Notes: a model not told the origin generated them from the sequence alone. A DNA stretch of 64,000 nt from Nitrosomonas sp. Nm166 (GCF_900112825.1 NZ_FONE01000002.1:62001-126000), one strand, 5' to 3'. Shown: positions 54,040 through 63,710, counted from the first letter of the stretch. Numbers and translations are program-made.

Positions 54040-54858
54040 TTACACAATTTTCAACGTGTCGAAATTGATGCCCGCAGGTGCCGATGGTGTTTTCAGTTTC
54101 ATGCCTTTCAGCGCGTTTACGATATGATCAGCAATGACCAGATTGCGATACCACTTGTAGTTGGCCGGTACGATATACCAGGGTGCCTGATGAGTACTGG
54201 TGGCGGCTATCATGGTTTCAAACGCCTCGATATATTTTTCCCATAATTTCCGTTCTGTCAGATCCGCATCGTTGAACTTCCACCGTTTCTCCGGATTGCT
54301 CATGCGCTCTTCCAGCCGTTTCTTCTGCTCGTCCTTTGATATATGCAGGAAAAACTTCAGGATGACTGTACCATTCTCAAACAATAATTCCTCAAATTCC
54401 TTGATCTGATCAAATCGCTGCTGCGCCGACTTGTCCGATATTGATCCATGCACCCGGGTAATCAGCACATCTTCATAATGCGAGCGGTTAAAAATGCCGA
54501 TCTGACCCTTGGCTGGCGCTTTCTGATGCACGCGCCACAGAAAATCATGACCAAGCTCTTCCGCTGATGGCGTTTTGAAAGTCACCACTTTGCATCCCTG
54601 CGGATTGACACCGGACATCACATGCTTGATCGTGCTGTCCTTGCCACTGGTATCCATTCCCTGCAGTACGATCAGCAAGGCACGGTTGCCGTTGGCATAC
54701 AGACGCTCTTGCAATTCGCTCAATCGACTGGTCAATTTTTTTGTGACTGCCTTGGCTTTTTCCTTGTATTCATCGGTTCTCTGATAGTCGCCGGTGTTGC
54801 CAGGGTTGAAATGGGACAAGGATAATTTGCTGCCGGGTTTTACTTGGTAGTTTTTCAT
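54040..54858 (-). CDS. ppk2: Polyphosphate kinase 2 family
   Basis: A 272-residue P-loop protein of normal PPK2 length: Walker A QGMDTSGKDST near residue 65, lid region SHYEDVLITRVH, and the family strand FFLHISKDEQKKRLEERM. PPK2 uses polyphosphate to phosphorylate nucleotides or the reverse. Which nucleotide is favoured cannot be told. It is separated from CYTH-CHAD by 38 bases on the same strand and is probably upstream in the same transcript. Confidence 0.93.
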   Translation of the reverse strand: MKNYQVKPGSKLSLSHFNPGNTGDYQRTDEYKEKAKAVTKKLTSRLSELQERLYANGNRALLIVLQGMDTSGKDSTIKHVMSGVNPQGCKVVTFKTPSAEELGHDFLWRVHQKAPAKGQIGIFNRSHYEDVLITRVHGSISDKSAQQRFDQIKEFEELLFENGTVILKFFLHISKDEQKKRLEERMSNPEKRWKFNDADLTERKLWEKYIEAFETMIAATSTHQAPWYIVPANYKWYRNLVIADHIVNALKGMKLKTPSAPAGINFDTLKIV

Positions 54859-55224
54859 TTGGATTTCTGTGCTGTTATTCTGTGCTGTTAATTCTGGATT
54901 ATTGTATAGGTCATCTCATGTCCCAACATCATACTCTTCAATTTACGCAGTGTTATGAGAAGCACATGCTAGATATTCCATCTTATGGTGTACTACAGGT
55001 CAAGCCGAGCCATGGGGATGTGCATCATTCACTATTTCTTTAACCCGCGTATTTTGGTAGTCTATTAAAGTAGAGGACTGAATAAAACATTCAGTTCTTA
55101 TCCAAAGTAGAAGTTCTTGTACCGAAATTAGTGTTGACAGACTGATCAGGCAACCACGAGTGGTTAGCATGCGGGCTTGGTTCATTCCTTGCCCGCCACT
55201 CATCTTTAACGATGGAGATAAAAC
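54859..55224. other. 366-base intergenic region between ppk2 and the DUF2934 gene
   Basis: A divergent-promoter region. It contains a hairpin with ACTGAAT at 55077-55083 and ATTCAGT at 55089-55095, loop AAAAC, without a U-run. Otherwise no ORF or repeated element is seen. Confidence 0.5.
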
Positions 55225-55569
55225 ATGGCTAAACAGACACGTACACCCGTTAACCAGAAAAGTAATTCCGATGTGACTTCTACCCCTGAGCAGCGTGAGG
55301 CGATGATTCGCGAGGCTGCTTATCACCGCTACGCGAAGCGTGGCTACATTCCCGGGCATGATCTTGATGATTGGCTTGCGGCCGAAGCAGAGCTTGAGCA
55401 CAGAATGCCCGAATCTCAGGAGTTTTCGCCAGAGATGGAAGTTCAGCAGAGCGGCATGCATGGGCCTGCGAAGGATGACGAATTGAAGCGGATGATCAGA
55501 CAGCATCCGCAAAAAGCCATACCCCAGGTTGAGAGCATGGAGCCAGAAAAAGCGCCATTCAAGGAATGA
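55225..55569 (+). CDS. DUF2934 domain protein
   Basis: A 114-residue, soluble, charged protein. The central IREAAYHRYAKRGYIPGHDLDDWLAAEAELE is the DUF2934 core, common in betaproteobacterial genomes and of unknown function. The rest is polar. A GGAG ribosome site precedes the ATG. It is a lone gene converging with the isoaspartyl peptidase gene. Confidence 0.87.
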   Translation: MAKQTRTPVNQKSNSDVTSTPEQREAMIREAAYHRYAKRGYIPGHDLDDWLAAEAELEHRMPESQEFSPEMEVQQSGMHGPAKDDELKRMIRQHPQKAIPQVESMEPEKAPFKE

Positions 55570-55720
55570 AGACGGAAAATGCAAGCGAGCAACTCCAGGA
55601 ATGCATCCTGAGCCGGAAATGCAGAGCTAAAACTTCGTAACTATCGTATTGCCCTAGCTCGCAATTTTTCTATCGCATATTCGCTTACCTATTACAGAAG
55701 CTGTGTTTGATAGCTTATGG

Positions 55721-56719
55721 TTATGGGAAAGAAACCGCGAAATGTTTAACCGGCGTCTCAGCTTCCGAGAAAACACTCGTCCAAGCGATGCCATCATCGC
55801 CAATGGTGCCGCGAAACATGCCTTTCGTGCTGAAACGCATTGCAAAATTACCGGTTGCATCTAGTACGATCAAGCCGCCATCACCGCCGATGGCGGCGAT
55901 TTCCGCTAGTGTGTTATCGGCCGCCTCAGCAATCGATATGCGTTGCAGCCGCACTTGTGCGGCTGTATTAAACGCTGCTGCGGCGCGGATGAATATTTCG
56001 CCGGTGCCGGTCGCGGACACCGCAACCGAGCGGTTATCCGCATAGGTGCCGGCACCGATGATCGGTGAATCCCCCACGCGTCCGAAGCGCTTGTTCGTGA
56101 GCCCGCCAGTTGATGTGCCGGCGGCGAGGTTACCGTAGTGATCCAGCGCTACCGCGCCGACCGTTCCGCGCTTTTCATCGTTGCTAGGCAGCGGTATGTC
56201 GGAATCAGCGTCGTGATCACGCAGCACGCGTTCGTTGGCAATAGCTTTTTGCAATTGATCCCAGCGGTATTGCGTGTAAAAATAGGAAGGATCGACGATT
56301 TCCAAGCCTTGCTCGGCAGCAAAAGTTTCGGCGCCTTGACCCATTAGCATCACATGCTCGCTTTTCGTCATTACTGCGTGTGCAGCGCGGATTGGGTTAC
56401 GGATTGTCGTGACTGCGGCAACAGCGCCTGCCATACGCATGGAGCCATCCATGATAGAGGCGTCCAGCTCATTGCGGCCAGCGTTGCTAAAGACTGAGCC
56501 TTTGCCGGCGTTGAACAAGGGGGAATCTTCCATCACCACGATCGCTGCAATTACCGCATCAATGCTACTGCCGCCTGCTGCAAGGACCGTGTAGCCAGCG
56601 ATCAGGGACTGTGCAAGCACTTGCCTGTAAGCCTGCTCACGCTCCGCTGTCAGTTTGCTACGCTCAATAGTGCCGGCACCCCCGTGAATCACCAGTCGGA
56701 TGGATGAATGATCTGTCAT
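55721..56719 (-). CDS. Isoaspartyl peptidase / L-asparaginase (plant type)
   Basis: A 332-residue Ntn-hydrolase precursor. HGGAGTIE at the N-terminus and the autocleavage site GTVGAVALDHYGNLAAGTSTGG, with the nucleophile Thr near residue 186, are intact; GRVGDSPIIGAGTYADN and TGTGEIFIRAAAA follow. It self-cleaves to alpha and beta subunits and hydrolyses isoaspartyl dipeptides and some asparagine. Confidence 0.94.
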   Translation of the reverse strand: MTDHSSIRLVIHGGAGTIERSKLTAEREQAYRQVLAQSLIAGYTVLAAGGSSIDAVIAAIVVMEDSPLFNAGKGSVFSNAGRNELDASIMDGSMRMAGAVAAVTTIRNPIRAAHAVMTKSEHVMLMGQGAETFAAEQGLEIVDPSYFYTQYRWDQLQKAIANERVLRDHDADSDIPLPSNDEKRGTVGAVALDHYGNLAAGTSTGGLTNKRFGRVGDSPIIGAGTYADNRSVAVSATGTGEIFIRAAAAFNTAAQVRLQRISIAEAADNTLAEIAAIGGDGGLIVLDATGNFAMRFSTKGMFRGTIGDDGIAWTSVFSEAETPVKHFAVSFP

Positions 56720-56826
56720 ATGATGTTTGTATTGTTCTCAGCAATATAGCCAATTACTGCCGACCTTGATGGTAATGAGAGTACCGAGCTATTGTGCTTC
56801 TACCACTTAATTGCAATAACCATGAC

Positions 56827-57987
56827 TTAGTCGACTGCTTCCTTATTCGTCATTTCCAATACCTCAGCTGCTGTCAGTTGTTTACTCAGATCACCATCCC
56901 ACGTGGCATTGAAGGGCAAAGTGTTTTGCACACGAGCGGCGCGGTCGAGATAGGCTTGCAAGGTCATGTTTGGCTGCGTGATCGGCGTGGCAATGGCGCG
57001 CGGATTGCTGATTGCTTCGTTGAACAGGGCTTGATTGATCTTGGCATGCGGCCGGGTAGCGAGTTTTGCCTTGGATGTTGAACGTACAGTACTCAGCAAT
57101 TTCTTGAGGAGTAGATTGTGATTGCGCTTGTCGTCTTCCAGAATCGGATAGGTTTGCAGATAGAGTGTATTACCGCGCCAGCCGAGCAGGTGGGGCTGAT
57201 TCACGACGCGTACTGGCGTACCGACCGGTACGTCGTTGTAAATACACACGATGTCTTCGGGATACATGCGCAGACACCCATAGCTGCCGCGCAGGCCAAT
57301 ACTCGGCGGTTTATCAGTGCCGTGAATGGCGTAGCTCGGCCAGTCGAGTTTCAACACATGAGTGCCCATCGGATTGTCCGGTCCGGGTGGTACAACGGCT
57401 GGCAGTGGATCGCCTTTCTTTGCGTATTCTTTACGGATTGACGGTGTCGGTATCCAGGCAGGGTTTGCCTTTTTGGAGGTGATCCGGGTTGTGCCTTCCG
57501 GTGTTTTCCATTCTATACGCCCGATGCCTACTGGGTGAGTGATCACTTTCTGCAACTCGCCAACCTTGGTTTTTGGATAATAAAACAGGCGCATCGCAGA
57601 AAGATTGATCACAATGCCTTGACGAGGTGCATCCGGCAGCACGAACTGGGTAGGAATTACAATTTGAGTACCTGCTCCTGGTAACCAGGGATCGACATGG
57701 GGATTAGCACTTACGATTTCTTCGTAACCCAAGTTGAAGCGCCGGGCGATATCGGAGAGTGTATCGTCTTCGTTGGCGGTGATGACTTGCAGCGTGCCCA
57801 CTACATCGTCGCGTGCGGGATTAAAACTAAATTCATGACTGGCTAATGGAATGGGTAATGATTTAACCGGTACGGGCAAGGCCGATTGCCGGAATAAAAA
57901 CGATTGGCAACCACTCAGTAGAAAGAGGCTGCCGAATAAACCGCACAGCAGACCATAGCGCAGCGATAATAAAAGGTTTTTATTCAT
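56827..57987 (-). CDS. L,D-transpeptidase (YkuD family) lipoprotein with LysM-like domain
   Basis: About 386 residues, starting MNKNLLLSLRYG with lipobox LLSGC near residue 26. A LysM-like stretch (NEDDTLSDIARRFNLGYEEIVSANPHVDPWLPGAGTQIVIPT) precedes the YkuD domain: IHGTDKPPSIGLRGSYGCLRM, with catalytic His and Cys. It forms 3-3 peptidoglycan crosslinks or anchors envelope proteins. The C-terminal 100 residues are an extra, polar region. Confidence 0.9.
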   Translation of the reverse strand: MNKNLLLSLRYGLLCGLFGSLFLLSGCQSFLFRQSALPVPVKSLPIPLASHEFSFNPARDDVVGTLQVITANEDDTLSDIARRFNLGYEEIVSANPHVDPWLPGAGTQIVIPTQFVLPDAPRQGIVINLSAMRLFYYPKTKVGELQKVITHPVGIGRIEWKTPEGTTRITSKKANPAWIPTPSIRKEYAKKGDPLPAVVPPGPDNPMGTHVLKLDWPSYAIHGTDKPPSIGLRGSYGCLRMYPEDIVCIYNDVPVGTPVRVVNQPHLLGWRGNTLYLQTYPILEDDKRNHNLLLKKLLSTVRSTSKAKLATRPHAKINQALFNEAISNPRAIATPITQPNMTLQAYLDRAARVQNTLPFNATWDGDLSKQLTAAEVLEMTNKEAVD

Positions 57988-58169
57988 TTGAATCAAGATA
58001 ATTATGAAACGGCAGGGTAATCAATGGCTCATCAATTTACAGGGTTTTCCCTCATTCCTCAACAACTGATAAGGAAATCCACACAATAATGCTCGATACC
58101 CCTATACTAATTAAGGGAGAACATGAAGTAGCTAGTTCTTTCAATAAATTCTTTTTAAATGATGGAATT

Positions 58170-59075
58170 ATGGCAAATATCGGTTTTATCGGCTTAGGGC
58201 TTATGGGTAAGCCCATGGCGCAACATTTGATCAGAGGCGGGCACAGTTTATTTTTACAGTCGCGCAGTGGTGTGCCTGCGGATTTGGTTGCGCTGGGCGG
58301 CAAGGCTTTTGCTTTGCCTAGGGAGGTAGCGCAGCGTGCGGAGATTATTATCACCATGTTGCCGGATACGCCGGATGTGGAAAAAGTGTTGTTTGGTGAT
58401 GACGGTGTTATTGAAAGTTTGGAGCCTCATTCCGATCAGCCTAAGATTATCGTGGATATGAGTTCCATCTCACCGCTGGAAACGCGTAAATTTGCGGCAC
58501 GGATTAATATGCTTGGACATGAGTATGTCGATGCACCGGTTTCCGGAGGTGATGTGGGAGCGCAGAATGCCACGCTGACGATTATGGTGGGTGCAAGTAC
58601 AGCAGTGTTTGGCAAGATGAAGCCCATTTTCGAATTGATGGGGAAGAGCGTTACACACGTGGGTGAGAATGGTGCCGGTCAGATCTGCAAAATTGCCAAT
58701 CAGATTGTCGTATCAGCAACCATCGAAGCGGTAGCTGAGGCGTTGCTGTTTGCTTCCAAGGCAGGCGCTGATCCGGAAAAGGTGCGGCAGGCTTTGATGG
58801 GCGGTTTTGCAGCTTCACGTGTGCTGGAAGTGCACGGAGAGCGTATGATTAACCGGCGCTTTGAGCCGGGTTTTCGTATCGAGTTACATCAGAAGGATTT
58901 GAATATTGCATTGGCGAGCGCTTCCGCTTTGGGTGTGAGTCTGCCCAATACGGCTACTGTTCGTGAATTGTTTTCTGCATGTCTCGCACAGGGCGGCGCG
59001 AAATGGGATAATTCAGCGCTAGTGAAGATACTGGAAAAATTGGCTAATCACGAAATTCAGAAACATTCGGAGTAA
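58170..59075 (+). CDS. glxR: Tartronate semialdehyde reductase-like oxidoreductase
   Basis: A 301-residue beta-hydroxyacid dehydrogenase. The NAD(P) motif GFIGLGLMGKPM is at the start; DAPVSGGDVGAQNATLTIMVG, the catalytic lysine in GAGQICKIANQI, and KDLNIALASASALG complete the family. It would convert tartronate semialdehyde to glycerate. It directly precedes glcDEF with 4 bases between, which supports glyoxylate salvage. I use the ATG at 58170; the longer frame from 58089 adds 27 residues without homology. Confidence 0.88.
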   Translation: MANIGFIGLGLMGKPMAQHLIRGGHSLFLQSRSGVPADLVALGGKAFALPREVAQRAEIIITMLPDTPDVEKVLFGDDGVIESLEPHSDQPKIIVDMSSISPLETRKFAARINMLGHEYVDAPVSGGDVGAQNATLTIMVGASTAVFGKMKPIFELMGKSVTHVGENGAGQICKIANQIVVSATIEAVAEALLFASKAGADPEKVRQALMGGFAASRVLEVHGERMINRRFEPGFRIELHQKDLNIALASASALGVSLPNTATVRELFSACLAQGGAKWDNSALVKILEKLANHEIQKHSE

Positions 59076-59079
59076 TAGT

Positions 59080-60534
59080 ATGTCGCCTCAAGAACTCGTC
59101 AACAGTTTGCGGTCGTTCTTGCCTGCCGAGGCAGTGTTGCATGAAACCGAAGATTTAAAGCCGTATGAGTGCGACGGTTTGTCGGCTTACCGGCAACTGC
59201 CGATGATAGTTGTTTTGCCGCGCAATGAAGAACAAATCGCCAAAATTCTGCAACTTTGCTATGCCACGAAAACACCGGTAGTGGCACGGGGTGCGGGTAC
59301 GGGTTTATCGGGTGGCGCATTGCCGCACGCCCAAGGTGTTCTGTTGTCACTTGCTAAACTAAATCAAATCATTGCAGTGGATTCGCTGGCGCGTACAGCG
59401 CGCGTGCAGCCGGGCGTCAGGAATCTGGCGATCAGCGAGGCGGTGAGGCCGTATGGTTTATATTATGCGCCGGATCCGTCATCGCAAATTGCTTGCTCAA
59501 TTGGCGGCAATGTTGCGGAAAATTCGGGCGGCGTGCATTGCCTGAAGTATGGTTTGACGGTGCATAACATTCTCAAGTTGCGCGTTCTGACCATTGGAGG
59601 CGAATGCCTGGAAATTGGTGGTGAAAGTCTGGATAGTGCAGGTTATGATTTGCTCGCGCTGATGACCGGCAGTGAAGGTATGCTGGGTATAGTCACTGAA
59701 ATCACCGTCAAACTGATTCCTATACCCGAAAAGGCGCAACTGGTGATGGCAGCGTTTGATGATGTGCAAAAAGCGGGCAATGCGGTGGCGAATGTGATTG
59801 GCGCAGGTATCATTCCTGCCGGTATGGAAATGATGGATAAAATCACCATTCATGCCGTGGAAGAGTTTTTACACGCCGGCTATGACCTGGATGCTGAAGC
59901 TATTTTATTGTGTGAGTCCGACGGCAGCACTGAAGAAGTGGCGGATGAGATTCAGCGAATTTATGCCATCATGCAGCAAAGTGGCGCGACCAAAATCAGC
60001 ACCTCACGCAATGAAGCTGAGCGACTCAGCTTCTGGGCCGGGCGTAAAGCGGCTTTTCCTGCAGCGGGCAGAGTCTCACCGGATTATTACTGCATGGATG
60101 GCACCATTCCGCGCAAGCATCTGGCAGATGTATTGCGCGGTATTGAAAAACTTTCGCAGCAATATGGGTTGCGTTGCATGAATGTGTTTCATGCCGGAGA
60201 TGGCAATTTGCATCCACTGATTCTGTACGACGCCAACCAGCCGGGTGAGTTGGAGAAAACTGAGGAATTTGGCGGCAAGATACTAGAAATGTGTATTCAT
60301 TCGGGCGGCACAATCACCGGCGAGCATGGTGTGGGAATGGAGAAAATCAACCAGATGTGTGAACAGTTCGGAGCAGGTGAGCTGGAAATGTTCCATGCGG
60401 TGAAAGCTGCATTTGATCCGGTAGGGTTACTGAATCCCGGCAAAGCTGTGCCCGCTTTACATCGCTGCGCAGAGCTGGGCGCTATGCATGTACACCGGGG
60501 TGAAGAAAAATTTGCTGAACTGCCACGTTTTTAA
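59080..60534 (+). CDS. glcD: Glycolate oxidase subunit GlcD
   Basis: A 484-residue FAD-linked oxidase. FAD-binding motifs ARGAGTGLSGGALP near residue 68 and DPSSQIACSIGGNVAENSGG near 130, and the FAD-linked C-terminal region with HAGDGNLHPLILYD and GGTITGEHGVGMEK, are complete. GlcD with GlcE and GlcF oxidises glycolate to glyoxylate at the membrane. It begins 4 bases after glxR and ends 5 bases before glcE. Confidence 0.95.
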   Translation: MSPQELVNSLRSFLPAEAVLHETEDLKPYECDGLSAYRQLPMIVVLPRNEEQIAKILQLCYATKTPVVARGAGTGLSGGALPHAQGVLLSLAKLNQIIAVDSLARTARVQPGVRNLAISEAVRPYGLYYAPDPSSQIACSIGGNVAENSGGVHCLKYGLTVHNILKLRVLTIGGECLEIGGESLDSAGYDLLALMTGSEGMLGIVTEITVKLIPIPEKAQLVMAAFDDVQKAGNAVANVIGAGIIPAGMEMMDKITIHAVEEFLHAGYDLDAEAILLCESDGSTEEVADEIQRIYAIMQQSGATKISTSRNEAERLSFWAGRKAAFPAAGRVSPDYYCMDGTIPRKHLADVLRGIEKLSQQYGLRCMNVFHAGDGNLHPLILYDANQPGELEKTEEFGGKILEMCIHSGGTITGEHGVGMEKINQMCEQFGAGELEMFHAVKAAFDPVGLLNPGKAVPALHRCAELGAMHVHRGEEKFAELPRF

Positions 60535-60539
60535 AACTC

Positions 60540-61613
60540 ATGCAAACGATTATCGATCAATACAAAACCATCATTCGTGAAGCGGCTGAGCACAAAATCC
60601 CGCTACAGATACGTGGCGGCGGGACTAAATACTTTTATGGCAGTTCACCCATCGAGCAAAGCAACCTGTGGCTGGATGCAACGGCGTACAACGGTATTAT
60701 TGATTACGAGCCGACCGAACTGGTCATTACGGCGCGTGCTGGTACATGCTTGGCCGATCTGGAAGCCGCGCTTGATCAGCACGGGCAAATGCTGGCGTTT
60801 GAACCGCCGCATTTTGGTGCAGCGGCCACATTGGGTGGTTGTGTTGCTGCAGGTTTATCCGGTCCGCGCCGTGCTGCTGCAGGTAGCGTACGTGATTTTG
60901 TGCTGGGTGTACGGCTACTGGATGGAAAAGGCGAGGATTTGCATTTTGGTGGGCAGGTGATGAAGAACGTCGCCGGTTACGATGTTTCACGACTGATGGT
61001 GGGATCCATGGGTACACTGGGGGTGTTGCTGGAAGTCTCACTCAAAGTCTTGCCAAAACCAGTGGCTGAGATTACGTTGTGTATGGAAATGAATGAGGCT
61101 ATGGCTATCGAGAAAATGAATCAGTGGGCCGGTAAGCCGCTGCCGATTTCCGCAACTTGTTATACGGGTGGTGAATTGTTTCTCAGACTCTCTGGTGCTG
61201 AATCTGCGGTACGTGCGGCCCAGCTAAAACTGGGCGGCGAAGAACTCGGTGAAGGTGGAGCGTTCTGGCAATCGGTGCGCGAACAGACGCATGATTTTTT
61301 TCAATCCGGCAAGCCCTTGTGGCGTTTATCCATTAAATCAACAACACCCGGTTTGCCTTTATCCGGATTGCAATTGATAGAGTGGAGTGGTAGTTTGCGC
61401 TGGCTAATTGGGAACGCAGGCATCAATGCAAAAACCATCCGTACTACTGCAAAAGATGCGGGCGGTCACGCAACTTTATTTCGCAATCATGAGTCATATA
61501 TCCCTGTATTTCATCCGCTTGACCCCGGTATGATGAAAATTCATCGTGCACTGAAAGAAAAATTTGATCCATCCGGAATCTTTAATCCCGGTCGACTCTA
61601 TCCTGAGATTTAA
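60540..61613 (+). CDS. glcE: Glycolate oxidase subunit GlcE
   Basis: A 357-residue FAD-binding protein, a truncated relative of GlcD. IRGGGTKYFYG, ARAGTCLADLEAALDQHGQMLAFEPPHFG, GATLGG-type CVAAGLSGPRR and GGQVMKNVAGYDVSRLMVGSMGTLG are GlcE signatures. It runs stop-to-start into glcF with no gap. Confidence 0.95.
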   Translation: MQTIIDQYKTIIREAAEHKIPLQIRGGGTKYFYGSSPIEQSNLWLDATAYNGIIDYEPTELVITARAGTCLADLEAALDQHGQMLAFEPPHFGAAATLGGCVAAGLSGPRRAAAGSVRDFVLGVRLLDGKGEDLHFGGQVMKNVAGYDVSRLMVGSMGTLGVLLEVSLKVLPKPVAEITLCMEMNEAMAIEKMNQWAGKPLPISATCYTGGELFLRLSGAESAVRAAQLKLGGEELGEGGAFWQSVREQTHDFFQSGKPLWRLSIKSTTPGLPLSGLQLIEWSGSLRWLIGNAGINAKTIRTTAKDAGGHATLFRNHESYIPVFHPLDPGMMKIHRALKEKFDPSGIFNPGRLYPEI

Positions 61614-62861
61614 ATGCAAACTAAGCTTGCTGATTTTATAAAAAATTCACCACAAGGACAGGAAGCCGATGCCATTCTGCGCAGTTGTGTGCATTGTGGT
61701 TTTTGTCTAGCCACTTGTCCGACTTATCAGATTTTGGGGGATGAACTGGATAGTCCGCGCGGGCGTATTTATCTGATGAAGCAGATGCTGGAGGGGCAGC
61801 CGATTACGCAAAAAACCCAATTACATCTGGATCGTTGTTTGACCTGCCGTGCTTGTGAAACCACTTGCCCATCAGGCGTGCGTTATGGCGCATTGGTGGA
61901 TATTGGCCGTGGTATTGTCGAAGAGCAGGTAAAGCGTAATGTTCAGTCTAATATTCTGCGCTTCACATTACGCAAAATTTTGCCGAATACAGCGGTATTT
62001 AGTGCATTGCTTAAAGCAGGGCAAATCGTGCGTCCGTTTTTACCGAATAATTTAAAAAGAAAGATTCCCCTCAAACCTAAGCACACGAAAGCATGGCCTG
62101 CATCATATCACCCACGTAAAATGCTCGTGCTTGATGGTTGTGTACAACCTGCTTTAGCGCCTAATATTAATGCGGCTACCGCAAGTGTACTGAATAAGCT
62201 GGGCATATCTTTAATTAAAGCTAAGAATGCGGGATGTTGCGGGGCTGTTACTTTTCATCTAAACGCTCAGCAGGAAGGATTGGATTATATGCGCCGCAAT
62301 ATTGATGCTTGGTGGCCATTGGTGGAACAGAAGGAAATTGAAGCGATTGTGGTGACAGCGAGCGGATGTGGAGTAACTATTAAAGAATATGGTCATTTAC
62401 TGCAACATGATCAAGTGTATGCCGAGAAGGCGGCACGAATATCAGCAATCGCTAAAGATATTAGCGAAATCCTTCATGCAGAGCTGGAAAATATTGAGCG
62501 GCTGATGAATAAACGAAATGTCGCTACTGATAAAACAAAGCTGTCTTTTCATTCCCCTTGTACCTTGCAGCATGGTATGAAAATTCGTGGTGTGGTCGAA
62601 AAAATTCTGATTGCTGCGGGTTTTGATTTGACCGTCGTTCCTGATGCGCATCTGTGCTGCGGTTCGGCCGGTACTTATTCAATTCTGCAACCCGAACTCT
62701 CGCAACAGCTACTGAGAAACAAAGTGACTGCCCTGGAATCGGGTAAGCCTGATCAGATTGCTACTGCCAACATTGGTTGTCTGATGCATCTGCAGAGTGG
62801 TAGCACATTATCTGTCAAACACTGGATTGAGCTGATGGATGATCAATTAACCAGAAGCTGA
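61614..62861 (+). CDS. glcF: Glycolate oxidase iron-sulfur subunit GlcF
   Basis: A 415-residue protein with two 4Fe-4S motifs (CVHCGFCLATCP near residue 26 and CLTCRACETTCPSG near 77) and two CCG domains (NAGCCGAV near 206 and LCCGSAG near 348). It transfers electrons from GlcD/E to the quinone pool. It follows glcE directly (ATG adjoining the stop) and ends the operon; a small A/T hairpin at 62880-62900 lies beyond. Confidence 0.95.
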   Translation: MQTKLADFIKNSPQGQEADAILRSCVHCGFCLATCPTYQILGDELDSPRGRIYLMKQMLEGQPITQKTQLHLDRCLTCRACETTCPSGVRYGALVDIGRGIVEEQVKRNVQSNILRFTLRKILPNTAVFSALLKAGQIVRPFLPNNLKRKIPLKPKHTKAWPASYHPRKMLVLDGCVQPALAPNINAATASVLNKLGISLIKAKNAGCCGAVTFHLNAQQEGLDYMRRNIDAWWPLVEQKEIEAIVVTASGCGVTIKEYGHLLQHDQVYAEKAARISAIAKDISEILHAELENIERLMNKRNVATDKTKLSFHSPCTLQHGMKIRGVVEKILIAAGFDLTVVPDAHLCCGSAGTYSILQPELSQQLLRNKVTALESGKPDQIATANIGCLMHLQSGSTLSVKHWIELMDDQLTRS

Positions 62862-62990
62862 ACTGTGAAAAATTTTTATTTCAGATTAATATTCTGAACT
62901 TTTTGTTATACAATCCTGTGCTAAATTGTTCGGCGAAATTCTGAGCATACATAAATAAAATAGCTTACAGATAAATAAATTGGAGAAAAT

Positions 62991-63710
62991 ATGAAGGTAG
63001 TTTCTAGGAGTAGTTGGATAACAAAGTTTGGCGGCGCGGTTTTAGGGGCTTTTTTAGCACTGCCATCGTATGCGCAGCTAATGCTCGCTCATGAGGGGCA
63101 TCATGATGCCGGTGGGTGTACCATTAAAACCGGTGAGTTTCCAGTAACCTTCAGCGCTTATGAAGTTCCAGAAGGTAATATACCGCCAATGCATTCATAT
63201 TGTGAAAACCTGCCTGCTACAGGTAAAGTGAATTTAACCATAGAGCTGCCTCATGAAGCTCGCACAATACCGCTTGCTGTACGCCTTGTAAAAGAAGGGC
63301 ACGATGGGCATAGCGGAAAGCATGATGCTGCAGCCGGGCAGAAACAAGCAAGCACTGAAATGGATCATGATGGGCATGAGGGAATGAATCATGACGAACA
63401 TGCAGGGCATGGTGCTGCTGAACCTGGCATTGTCTACATGCCTTCGCAAGTACATAACTCTGGAATTATCGTGATCGCAGCTAATCTCGATGAAAAAGGG
63501 CACTATGCGGTGCAGCTTGAGAAAAAAGATGAAGCAGGCAATGTTAAAACAGTTGTGCGTATTCCATTAGGCGTTGGTATGGGCGGTGGACATGCTGGTC
63601 ATGGCGGTGGTTTAGGCATGATGGAAATTGCCTTGATCGTCATTGCTGGTGGAGGTGCTGCCGCATTTTATTTCATGCGTCGTAAAAAAATATCCGAAGC
63701 TTCGGCTTAG
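62991..63710 (+). CDS. Histidine-rich exported protein with C-terminal membrane anchor
   Basis: A 239-residue protein. The N-terminal signal peptide ends near SYA-Q (residue 28). The mature part has Cys43 and Cys71, a possible disulfide or metal pair, a beta-sandwich-like region, and a His/Asp/Gly-rich linker (residues about 103-140, with HDGHSGKH, MDHDGHEGMNHDEHAGHG). A second His-Gly cluster (GGGHAGHGGG) precedes a C-terminal helix (MMEIALIVIAGGGAAAFYF) and basic RRKK stop-transfer. Metal binding, probably copper, zinc or nickel, is likely in the periplasm. I do not recognise the family. Confidence 0.75.
   Translation: MKVVSRSSWITKFGGAVLGAFLALPSYAQLMLAHEGHHDAGGCTIKTGEFPVTFSAYEVPEGNIPPMHSYCENLPATGKVNLTIELPHEARTIPLAVRLVKEGHDGHSGKHDAAAGQKQASTEMDHDGHEGMNHDEHAGHGAAEPGIVYMPSQVHNSGIIVIAANLDEKGHYAVQLEKKDEAGNVKTVVRIPLGVGMGGGHAGHGGGLGMMEIALIVIAGGGAAAFYFMRRKKISEASA

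Noticed and set aside
55077-55095. Hairpin as a terminator or riboswitch upstream of the DUF2934 gene
   Set aside because: The 7-bp stem has no U-run and no conserved riboswitch motif; recorded only as part of the intergenic region.
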